A stretch of DNA of 64,000 bases from Leuctra nigra (Eukaryota; Arthropoda; Insecta; Plecoptera; Leuctridae): positions 32,786,964-32,850,963 of the forward strand of contig OW203761.1 in assembly GCA_934045905.1 (NCBI GenBank), given 5' to 3'. The notes under the pieces were generated by a model that saw only the letters and a program-made list of their open reading frames with translations, did no database searches and was not told the origin of the DNA. Below are positions 35,151 to 45,794 of this stretch, one piece after another; position 1 is the first letter of the stretch, and each line of letters opens with the position of its first letter. A program made the translations under genes and the position numbers.

Positions 35151-38100
35151 ATGTCGCTCCTAAATAAGTATATGCATCCAAGAAATATTTATAGGACACC
35201 ACCCAATTTCAAGGAATTAGCTATATTGTACCCAGATTTTCGTACCTTTGTGAAACAGGTAAAATCTCATGACAAATTTATCTGTTATTGTACCTACCTA
35301 CCTAGGTAAGGCCGATGCACAATTGACGCGAACGCAAGACGCCGACGCGAACGCGAACGCAAAACTAGAACCATGTTCAACTCTTTGCGTCTTGCGTTCG
35401 CGTCAATCCTGAACATCATTGAATCGGCATTCTTCAACTATTCACGTTTGCGTCGTTGGGTTCGCGTCAATTGTGCATCGGCCTGTATTCTCACATCTCA
35501 TCTGCCTGTTGGGAACCAAAGTTGGGAACCGTCTTTCCATGGCGAATATTATAACAATTATTGCTGCATTATAAGGTAGAATGGGTTCGGAGGTTGTAAT
35601 TGTTTGCAAACATTGACACGATAGGTAGACCTACTACCTTAGAGGAATTAGTGGTGGGCACCACTATTTCCACTAACTACCTAACCTACCTAGTACTTCC
35701 TTTACAGCACACTTTTGTGCAGGTGAGGTGTGAGGTGTAATGCCTAAGGTTGGTAGGCAAAGATGAACCCACTTGCCAGGTATAGGCCGGCCCATGCTAT
35801 CTCAGGTTCATCTTTGCCTGTCCCTGACCGTAGTACTAGTACCTAGGAACTACCTACTAAGGTACATAATAGGAACTAGGTATGGTCAACTCCAACTTCC
35901 AAGAGAAATGTTATCCCTCCAATCACCTCCCACCACTTTCAAACAACTTTTCCCGTGTTACGGGTCGAGGAACCTAAACTAACGTAAATGTCGAAAGGGA
36001 GGAGTGAAAGTTAACCCATGACTTGAAGCGGGGTGTTCCTACCAGCTTTGACAACCTATTCAAGAGACAGATTCATCTTCAAATTGTTCATCAAACACCT
36101 AATAGAGTATAACCAGCAATAAATACCTACATAAATAGTTCAAGCTACTGTTTAAATCCTCTGCGTTTTTTTTCTCAATGGGTCTATTTTATTTGGATCC
36201 CCCGCAAAAGTTCCGCTACCAACCGATACAAGCTGGTCTGGTCGCTGTATAACTTCGACGATAACACCTACTGCTGCTAGCTAGTGCAGGTGTGTATCAG
36301 TGGGGAGCGGAACTTTTGCGAGGATGCAAATAAAATAGACCTATGGAGAAAAAAGCCCCAAAGTTTTAAACAATAGCTTGTACTATCTAATTGGGCAAGT
36401 TGGTCAGTCAGTAAAGCTCTGGATTTTCAGTTGTACCTATTCCCTTGTTTAGCATCCTGTGAATTCGGCTCAAAATGATTTAATCACTTTATCACAGTGG
36501 TGGGGATTGCGCTGTCCAGTGCGGCACTGTTAAAGCTATGGTTAAAGTAACACGGTCATTGTTACTTGACAACCTTCATGTCAAGCCGGGTGACCTTGGC
36601 ATGAAGGATTTCTGTCCGTGATTGAATTTCTTCGTGCTCCACTGAAAGCCCCACACGAAATCAACTTCCAGGCTTGTCAAGTAAGATTGACCGTGTATGG
36701 GGCACTAAGGGCTTCCTTTACCAATATGTACCATACAGGTCAGTGGTGAGGCCACAGAGAAAGAGCAGTGTTTGACCCAGTCCTATTTTGTTTCTTTGTT
36801 TATGGCGTTACAGGACTTGCAGTCCTACTGCCGCCTCAACAACTCTACTCCTTTGACGATGCGCCATTATATATAGGAGGTGAAGTTGATGAGGATTCGT
36901 AACTTAGGGATTACAAGCGAGTGAGTAGTTAGCTCCCTGCGCCCTACTGGTTTTAACATCCCATCCCAAGGACGGTGTAAAGCCCGTTGAGAGACTGATA
37001 ACAGGGTGTCGTTACACTAACCCCCAAACACCCCAGTCTCTCTGGCCCAACGGCAGCAACTGGCAAGTCGGAGTTGAATGGTCACCCATCCAACCGCTGA
37101 TCGCGCTCAATGTTGCTTATCCTCGGTGATCTAACAAGAACCGAGGTATCCAATACACCAGCCGTTGGGTCCAGTCCTATGCCCTCCTGTAATTCGCAGT
37201 CCCTCGGTCTTGCTCCTGCCATCAACGAGACAGATTACCCCTTCCCCTTCCAATCATGTCTCACTGCCCAAACCAAAAGTGCATCAAGTCATACTACAAT
37301 TTTTGAAATCCCTTGGTAATGAAAATGCATTACACTAGGTATACCTACTTCTTCCTACTACTACTTGGTACTACTACTATACTACCTACTTTCCTATGCG
37401 CAGGATATATCAGGAAAAGTCTCAATTGACTTCAAAGACCAAGCAACTCTTCGAGCACTAACCACCACACTTCTGAAGAAGGATTTTAATCTTAACATAG
37501 ACTTACCATTGGACAGACTGGTACCAACACTTCCATTGCGACTCAACTACCTATTGTGGATCGAAGATCTTGTGGTATTTCTAAAGATAGAAAAATCTGA
37601 AAATGTCTGTGGTATAGATGTCGGCACAGGAGCTGCAGCTATATACTCATTACTTGCAGCAAAGTTACACAGCTGGAAAATGTTGGCTACTGAGGTAGAT
37701 GTGAAAAATTTTGAAATTTCCATAGATAACATAAAAATGAATGGCCTGCAAGATCTTATCACAGGTAAATCCCTTGTTTTGTGTCTCAATGTTAATCTGC
37801 ATGATTATTTTATTAATCATTTAGTTTTACCAATTTTATATCTTTAGTCCAACAGGTCAGCGCAGGACAAATTTTAAGTGGAGTCTTAAATGAAGAGACA
37901 AACTACGATTTCTGCATGTGCAACCCACCATTTTTCGGTACCGAGCAGGAATTGGAACCTTCAGTTAAGTCTCGTTCCAAGACTCGACCTGCTCCACATA
38001 ATGCCCAAACTGGAGCTATTCATGAGATGGTTGTCGAAGGTGGAGAAGTTGCTTTCATAAGTCAAATGATTCAAGAGAGTACAACTCTGCAGACAAAAAT

Positions 38101-41100
38101 AAGGTACGTAACCTATACTCCGTTTCATGCAGTCTAGAGTCCAGTTTAACATGGGTAGTCCTATACCTGCCCATGCTATCTAGGACTCTAGACCCCATGA
38201 AACGGAGTTTAGTACCTACCTATCTAATATCTATGCAACTTTAGCTTGGTAAAATAGTTAGCTAGGGATGTACAGCCAACGCATTAAGTCGTGATCAAAG
38301 CCAATGATCAAACCAGTCTTGCAAATCACCCCTCTGTATACAAATATCTGTATTTTAGGCAACTTATACTACTTCTGTGTACGACTGGTAGTCGCGATAG
38401 GGCCCAGGGGGTAAGTTTTATCACAACTAAATGCGTTGGCTATACACTAGCTGCATTGCAGATCCCCATGTTGATGGGAACTACAAACTAGTGTCAACCT
38501 ATGAAAGTCACTACCCCAATATTGATATGGATTTTGTCTATTTGTCAAAAATCAAAGTTTCTCAATCTCAAATCACTCCGGGAGGCACAAGTTTTCAATC
38601 AATTATGCAGGGGTGAGACTTCTCGTCACATCTTCATTAAAGAGTGTCATTTAGGTATATACAGCATGTTAATTGAAAACAATTGTTATACTGAGGCCGG
38701 AGTGCGCTACACCCATGGTATGGACAAAAGCTATGGCTCTTGCTGGTGCACGATAAACAAACTACCTACGTACCCATTAGAAAAACATATAGGTAAAGTT
38801 CGTTCACGTTAAGAATATCACTGCCGTTTTAGTCGATCACGCCGTTCATTGGTCGGTCGCATGATATTATTGTATGATATTTGTATTATTATATTATGAT
38901 CTTTGTATTATTGAAATTGCATAAATTAAGTGAAATACACAATTTTTAATAGTAGAAAATATTAGAAAAATTCAGTAAAATTGATTTATTTTTATCTACA
39001 GTCGTATTATACATATTTTTGGATTATTACATTGATATTTACGTGTAGGAATACAATTGTTCGTTTGACTACAGTAGTATCTACTCGGCCTTGATATTCT
39101 AAACGTGAACGAACTTTATCACAAGGTTTTTTGCATATGGGCCATTATCCCACTATATTAGTTTCGCTGTCCGAGTTGAATTGCTAACAGCAATTGAAAG
39201 AAAATGAGGGGTAATATTTTTTTTAATTTGTATTACGTACCTCTCTACATGTTGCAATCACTATTTTTGTGTTTTTGTACAACAATATTTTCAAATTTCC
39301 TACTTTTATAGGTGAAAAGTAACCTCCGTCCCGTGTCCTACTTCGAAAAGTCGATGTTTGAGCGCACGGCATTTAATGTTGAGGCAGTAAATATAGTAGG
39401 ATGATTTTTTTTTAGTGCAAAGACCACGCAAAGTTCACATTTACACAGATTAAACATCAGTTAGTCCACACAAATAATAATTTGTAGTTGATTTTTTAAA
39501 GGCTGTCCATCACTTTGGTTGTAACCTCCGTCCCGTTCGAAAACTCCTGCTTATTATATTCTTAAGATGCTGGTACAGACCCAGATTTTTTTTTTATCGG
39601 TTCGTCAACCTGTTTCCTTGAATTGCTGCTTGCTTCATGGCGATATGGCGAAACGTAAAAAAGTTACAAATTTTTATTCATCAAAAAAGGTGGGAGTACC
39701 CTTTCTCCCGTAACTCCTGTCCACCCATGTATAATTAAAACGTGTCAAGTTACATACTAGCATTAATTTTTATTAAATTGTACGATGTTGCCCTGGAATA
39801 TTTCCAGAGTTTCGAGTTTCTGGCCCCTACCCGTAAATTACTGTAATTATTTTTCTTCTTAAAAGTAACTCCTGTCCCAAAACAGCGATTTCAATGGGGT
39901 CGGGAACAACAAAAATTTTGAAATTTTCATTTGTGCATGATCTGATGCTTTAAAAGTTACCATTATATTGTATGTTAGAATAGAAAAACTCTTGCAATAA
40001 GTGCTATAAATATGATTTTATTGGACTCAAGTAACTACCGACCTTCCGAAATAACCACTGTCCCACCCTTAAAACTGTTGAAAAAATTAAAATACCGTTG
40101 ATAGCATCTGTTTATATTTTTTTCCTCGTAATATATACAACAGTTTATTCATTTAATTTAGTTTGTATCATTTGCACTGTGATTTTAATGTGCAAAACTA
40201 AATGTAATGTTGAATTTTGATAAATTCCGTCAAAATAGTAAGTACTTATGGCACACATTTTATGTTATTGGCATTTCTAAGTCATGATAATTTGTTTAAT
40301 AATAAGTCATATCATCAGCTTACGAATAAATACTATAAGCATGCTATAAGCAAGTAATCTGAGTCACATATTTTATATTGTAGGATTAAATATGTGTGGT
40401 ACGGAGGTTACTAAAATGAACGTTTCATCATGCAAAATCCTAAATAATTTCGAAACACCCGAGGATCGATCGAAGCTACTTTCCAGATGGCTTCCCAAAT
40501 ATATAAGTAATATTAAAAAAATTATTGCAACATGAAACAAGTAAAAAAAAAATTACGAAAAAAAAATGCCTGAAACTAATATAGTGGGATAATGGCCCAT
40601 ATGGGCACAAGTCAATGATCGATTTATTTGTTTTAGGATTTACACAACCATGGTTGGACAGAAGTCAAGTCTTGATCCTCTAAAAGCAGAACTCTTAAAG
40701 GCAGGCGTACAGCAGACCGCGCAGACTGAATTTTGTCAAGGCCACACAACTCGCTGGGGTCTGGCTTGGACATTTCAAAATGACATCACACTAAAGAAGA
40801 GTTTGCCACAGCCAGTTAGTCGAAAAAAGGGAAAGAAGAAGGTGCCACTTAAATACGTTGTGCCATCAACTTGTGATTTGCCCACATACTCTGTAACATC
40901 AGTTGCTAAAAGGGTTGAGGAATTATTGTTGGAATTAAATCTCACATGCGAAGAAGTAAAGAACGATAAACACGAGTCTTTATATTGTGCGACAGCTTTT
41001 GCCAATACATGGTCTAATCAGAGAAGGAAAAGAAGAGAAGAATCAAATAATCAGATTGTAGAAACGAAAGATGTACCGTCGGCAACCAACAATTCGACAA

Positions 41101-41387
41101 AATGTTTGGAAAACTGTTCCACAGACACATCTCTCAAAAGAAAGCTTGATCAATTGGATAGTATTTCAGATGTAAATCAAAAGAAGACAAAAATGAGTGA
41201 TGATAGCACAACTGTTCCTATTCCTGTAAATGATCCACATCAACTAGGCAACCCTATCTTGAAGTTGCACATACTCATAAGAAAAGTCAGTTCGGAGATC
41301 AACATCTTAATGTCATGGCTCGAGGGATCTCTGGGCCGGGATGCTGTGCATCAGTTGTTGCAGTATATAAAAAACAAACTGAAATAG
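35151..41387 (+). CDS. METTL16: METTL16, N6-adenosine RNA methyltransferase
   Basis: Orthologue of METTL16, which methylates A43 of U6 snRNA and hairpins in MAT2A mRNA, using SAM. Exons 35151-35258, 37404-37764, 37848-38103 and 40637-41387; 1476 nt, 491 aa, phases consistent. The start MSLLNKYMHPRNIYR aligns with the human N-terminus. SAM-binding GIDVGTG lies at residues 106-112 and the catalytic NPPF at 182-185 within CMCNPPFFG. The MVGQKSSLDPLKAEL segment matches the human K-loop, followed by TEFCQGHTTRWGLAW. The C-terminal third corresponds to the vertebrate-conserved regions that bind U6 and is Lys/Ser-rich and more divergent. Intron 1 (2.1 kb) and intron 3 (2.5 kb) carry repeats. It is convergent with CLUH. 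Confidence 0.95.
35309..35484. mobile_element. Foldback MITE, 3-bp GTA duplication
   Basis: AGGCCGATGCACAATTGACG at the left mirrors CGTCAATTGTGCATCGGCCT at the right, and GTA flanks both sides (35306-35308 and 35485-35487). Rich in GCGAACGC/GCGTTCGC motifs. In METTL16 intron 1; PIF/Harbinger-like by duplication length. Confidence 0.7.
35755..35819. repeat. Small hairpin with AGGCAAAGATGAACC arms
   Basis: Perfect 15-bp arms AGGCAAAGATGAACC / GGTTCATCTTTGCCT enclose a loop containing GCCCATGCTATCT, a phrase also found in the loop of the unrelated-arm hairpin at 38113-38212. Confidence 0.6.
36180..36343. repeat. Foldback element
   Basis: GGTCTATTTTATTTGGATCC and CGCAAAAGTTCCGCT at the left are mirrored by AGCGGAACTTTTGCG and CAAATAAAATAGACC at the right. 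In METTL16 intron 1. Confidence 0.65.
36547..36700. repeat. Degenerate foldback element
   Basis: AACACGGTCATTGTTACTTGACA at the left is imperfectly mirrored by TTGTCAAGTAAGATTGACCG at the right. In METTL16 intron 1. Confidence 0.4.
36800..37168 (-). repeat. SINE-like repeat with 5S-rRNA-derived head
   Basis: Read on the minus strand from 37168, it resembles 5S rRNA: CCAACGG, GATACCTCGGTTCTTGT, GATCACCGAGGATAAGCAAC, TGAGCGCGATCAGCGG and TTGGATGGGTGACC follow in 5S order, including the internal control region. A non-5S body follows (GTCCTTGGGATGGGATGTTA near 36960). This fits a 5S-derived SINE (SINE3 type) or a 5S pseudogene fused to other sequence. In METTL16 intron 1. Confidence 0.6.
38113..38212. 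repeat. Hairpin with ACTCCGTTTCATG arms
   Basis: TACTCCGTTTCATG and CTAGAGTCC at the left are mirrored by GGACTCTAG and CATGAAACGGAGT at the right, with GCCCATGCTATCT in the loop (38169-38181). It starts ten bases after the METTL16 exon 3 donor. Confidence 0.6.
39139..40598. mobile_element. 1.46-kb TIR element with internal GTAACCTCCGTCCC repeats
   Basis: The ends GGGCCATTATCCCACTATAT and ATATAGTGGGATAATGGCCC are exact inverted repeats, extended inward to TTAGTTTC/GAAACTAA. ATAT flanks both sides. The interior lacks a long open frame but repeats GTAAC(C/T)(T)CC(G/T)GTCCC at about 39319, 39521, 39710, 39865, 40031 and 40052, and once inverted near 40401. Inserted in METTL16 intron 3, ending 38 bp before exon 4. 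Superfamily unknown. Confidence 0.75.
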
Positions 41388-41566
41388 TGCTATGTTCAAA
41401 TTCATCTTATATTCTAAAGTATCTACATATCTACACTTCCGTAGATTGGAAGCTAAGTGAACAATTGTACTGCCTTTGAACAATATCAACCAACCTGAAG
41501 AAGAGTCCCCCAAGACACCCCTGGCAAAATATAACAAAAGTAACTGTCCCAGTAGTGTGAGTATAT
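41388..41566. other. METTL16 3' flank/3' UTR
   Basis: Short AT-rich stretch after the METTL16 stop. No canonical AATAAA was seen before the MITE at 41567, so the 3' UTR may read into the repeats beyond. Confidence 0.4.
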
Positions 41567-41781
41567 GTACACTCGACAATTCATAAAACGGTATCTGAAC
41601 GAAACAGATTGGCTGCTGGTCAGCTACATTGACAATCTATCCTTGTTATTATCAATGAAATCTGAGCTCACCTACTAGAGGTAGATGCCGAGTAAGTATA
41701 GACTTCATCAGATGATGCAATCACATTTTTTTCAGACAATCCATTTCTTTCAAATACCGTTTTATGAATTGTCGAGTGTAC
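41567..41781 (+). mobile_element. MITE of the AAAACGGTAT family, copy 1
   Basis: GTACACTCGACAATTCATAA plus AACGGTATCTGAACG at the left is mirrored at the right (ATACCGTTTTATGAATTGTC, GAGTGTAC). The interior shares ATTGGCTGCTGGTCA, TTATTATCAATGAAATC and GAGCTCACCTA with four other copies in the window. Confidence 0.7.
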
Positions 41782-42009
41782 CTACTGTACTACCTACTCT
41801 GCACTTATATAAGGAATCATATGTACCTCAGACAGAACTCAAAAGTAGAAGGCTGAAGTCCATTACAATGATTCTTGAGGTGAGCTCAAAATGTAATTAT
41901 TCTGCCTTCATCCTATCATAATTTTTTAATGGTGATGAGTAAATGTGATACATAATAGGTACGTACATCCATATAACTGTATTTGTTGACAATGACATCA
42001 GTAAAATGG

Positions 42010-42779
42010 CAATAGGGAAGTCTCGTGAAATTTTATTCCAGTTAATTTGTAATTATCAACATAAATAACAATAATAAACACACTTATGAGGGCTTGGTAG
42101 TGAGTGTGGCCTCGACGAGTTTTTTAATCGATTTATATCAATATCTTTTTCCAGTGTAATTGTTAACAAAATAGGGCTATGGACGTGAATTCAGAACAGT
42201 TCAATGAAAATAATTTCATAGTTTGGAATAAGCTATTAATTTTATTGTGTCCAACAGGTGTTTAGAACCCGAAAATTACTAAATTTACGGGTTCTAAACA
42301 CCTGTTGGACAAAATACAACTAATAACTTATTCCAAACTATGAAATTATTTTCATTGAACTGTTATGAATTCACGTCCATAGCCCTATTTTGTTAACAAT
42401 TACACTGGAAAAAGATATTGATAAAAATTGAATAAAAAACTCTTCAAGGTCAAACTCACTACCCAGCCGTCTTATCGTCAGCGAAATTTAAAATTTTCAT
42501 TAATAAAAATCAAATTCAAATGTCATTAGATATTTTGGCGGGAAAAACGGCATGGTGATTTCTTTGTTGCCATGGCAATATAGCTAATTATGATGTCACT
42601 GTCATTTTTCCTGTTTTAAAATTGTAAGAAATATATCAATCTTTGTAAATTCATTCCTTGAAAAATGAAAACTATTCATCTCACAACAAAAATAATACCA
42701 AATTTGTGTTCAGCAACATCTCAACTTTCATAAAATAACTTTTATTCTAAAATCTAATTCTAAGGAGACTTCCCTATTG
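42010..42779. mobile_element. Large foldback element with ~190-bp hairpin arms
   Basis: Outer ends CAATAGGGAAGTCTC and GAGACTTCCCTATTG are inverted repeats. Inside, 42090-42276 and 42281-42470 are over 90% complementary by eye and nearly adjoin (centre about 42278). Arms contain GTGTAATTGTTAACAAAATA and CCAACAGGTGTTTAGAACCC. The right side carries a further 290-bp unpaired stretch. No coding capacity. Located 0.6 kb past the METTL16 stop. Confidence 0.75.
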
Positions 42780-45700
42780 ATAAAATCGAGAAATTGGCCT
42801 TCTGCTGAGGCACATTTATCTTGTTACCAGTGGGGTAATTTAAAATGAACTCTATAGATATTGTTGCCTCAAATGAATTTATTTATATAACTTAACAATA
42901 TGCAGGGTTGCAACAGTGCAACCTGACATCTACTGTTATATGCTGCAGGATGAAATTCAACAGCATATCAATTTTACATGGCATAAATCACATTTTATAT
43001 TAGTACTAACAAGTTTTAATTGTTTGAATACTAAGTGCCGGGCACTGAGCATAACAAGGAGAAGTCTTCGGAACCACTGCCTCGAAAATTAGGAATATGT
43101 ATCCTATCATTTTTTAAACAATATACCAGCATGGTATGTGTATGTAATTATTTATTGAATTAACATTATTATAGTTAGATGCATCATTGTTCTTATTCAC
43201 TTGCAGGTTTCCGATCATAACAATTGGTTGTACTTAATATAACTTAACATGATAATGTATCTTCCAGTCAATAAACATGTTTCTATTAAGCGCCATGTAT
43301 TAATAACTTCAGAATCATGATTTTTAACAATCGCTGGATTTCAACAACTTTTCCTACATTTCTTATTCTTGTGTAACACTCTTCCGAGCCATCTTAGCTA
43401 AAGCATCAACACTCGAGTATGGAAAGAAATCTGTCAGATACAGTATCCATGGGACAGTGTTCATTTATGATTTATGAATACTAATGTATGATAATTTGAC
43501 AGAAATGAAGACAAACATATTATGTATAACAATATTCAGACAAGGGAATAAACTATAAAAATAACATTAACTTGACTTAAAAATTTACTTCTTGCATGAA
43601 TATTTCAACAATTATGTAGTACTGTTTTCTCTTCATAAGATTCTTTGATCAGCATTTTGCATGTTTTAAGTATCACTTTTAAAGTTAAGTCTTTGGATTG
43701 AATTCGAGGCAATTACTGGAAGCATCAGCTCTAACCCGACACAGATTATTTGCTTATGCTATAGCCTATCCATAATTAATGCTTACTATATTACACAACA
43801 CTATGATCATGAGCAATGAATAACATACCTCACACACACATACATTTTCAAACAATGATTACAAAAACAGTACAGTATTATTGCCATGGTACAACTTGAT
43901 CGTATCTTAGGCCTAATATTTAGGTGCAAATAATGACTATATGATTGCACAATATGTAGTTGATAATCATTAATAGGTCAAGGACCTAGTTCATCACTTG
44001 CAATAGGTATATTATCCAAGCACACATTCGGCTGCATTGTTTTAACTTTTAATCGCCACTGGCTGGCAAAATGCTATGAATGTGTGAAAAGCGGCCTAGA
44101 GGAACTACATCTACGCTACCTGTGGCTGGGTCTAGGAACTGAATAAAATTTGATTCGACCTACTACAGTCATTATTCAATGACTTATCATTGTTTCTGGG
44201 CACATTTTGATTCGGAAACTGTGAAACATTGTACTAATTATTTCAATAATTGTGTGCTACCAGATGACCAAAGAGTGCCACTCTACTCGCAATCATTCTT
44301 GTGTTAAAAATGTGTGTGTTGGCTTTGATGGAATGTCGACTAAACATTATTACGATGCACCCGATTCAAGAAAATATATCTTCTACATTCTAAAATTACA
44401 AAAATACTAACTATTTTTATCAATTATACTGATTTGAACACTTCAAAAACAAGAATAATTGAAATAACTACAAAACTATCTGTTAAATTTGTTTGTATAG
44501 TACAACATAACATAATAATTCTACAAAAACAATTACTCATAAACTCTCGACTACTCCATGACTAACTCTTCGCACAGTTATTTAGGGAGAACACACCTTG
44601 AATGTTGTAATTTAACTTTGACTATCTGCTCCGTCTCGGCTGAAGTTTGCACATTTCCTCCTGGACAGTGCAATGACTTTATTGAAAGAGTTGACAACAA
44701 CCTACCTTGTCAACCTTTGTAAAAGAGATAGAATACACTTTATTACTAGTTTCCTCGAGTATCATTGCGATTCGTGTGCATCACAATTCAACAAGTAGCA
44801 CAATGTAGGTGATGTCCGAGTAATAGATCAGTAAGTGGCACGTCAGACTGAGTCTAGTTAATCAAAAATGTAATTAAATTTGATCATATAGGAAAGTGAG
44901 TCCCATCATAGAAGAGGGAGAGTTGTGCCATCTGTGCCAGTTTGAGATCACAAGTTTTTCAAACTGATAAAGATAATTATAGCTTGCATGACTTTGCAGT
45001 TTCCATCTGAGTTTTGATGGCTTTGTTTTGTGGCCTTTAAACTGGCTCTTTCTGGGCCACCAAAACCACAGAGCAGAAACAGCCAAGTCAAGCAAACTAT
45101 CTACCAAAGGCTCTGAAAACAATCATATCAAAAATTAAATATATGTATGTCATACATAATGAACTTTTGAAGATTGGAGCCAAGTAGTATGTATAGGAAA
45201 CACACCTAGGTATCTTAATTTGATGTCATTATCATACCTAACCATGCTGCACTTATTAATGGTATGGACCCTGGACAAAAGGATCAATCAGGCCTCTACC
45301 TCCACTCACTCTAGAGGTATGGAAGCCTAGATCGCAACTGGCCCAGTCCATCCTCAATATTACTAACTCTGAGCGTGTGCATCAATAATGTGAATTGCTT
45401 TATAAATTAAGAGTACTAGAATTGGCTCTGCAGTTATTGCTAACAAGTTACATCTAATTATTTTAGTATGATGATGCTAATCCCAGACTTATCTGGTTAT
45501 ACCTTGCTCCGTGATGTGGTATTTAATATTTATAAAATAGGCTGCATGCTATTTGATGATTCACTTCAGTTTGCACAGATCTTCGCAGACGTGAAGTCAA
45601 AATGTAGGTATAAAAATTCACCTGCTATTATTTCTCTCCGATGTTAGACGACATTCCACACACTCAGAAATATGTTATCTGATACAAACGGCCTCGAGTT

Positions 45701-45794
45701 TGGGTAGTTGAACCCCTATGAATCCATGCGAAAATTGTTTGCTATCACACACAGAAAAAAAGATTCACTGTTATGTTTTGGCAGCAGCCTCAAT
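42780..45794. other. METTL16/CLUH convergent spacer and CLUH 3' UTR
   Basis: About 3 kb of AT-rich sequence without recognisable coding frames or repeats of the families listed. The minus-strand AATAAA near 44738 is one possible CLUH polyadenylation signal. Confidence 0.45.

Noticed and set aside
37045..37168. Functional 5S rRNA gene
   Set aside because: Too many substitutions, no terminal stem pairing and no T-run terminator at the expected place; treated as a SINE head or pseudogene.
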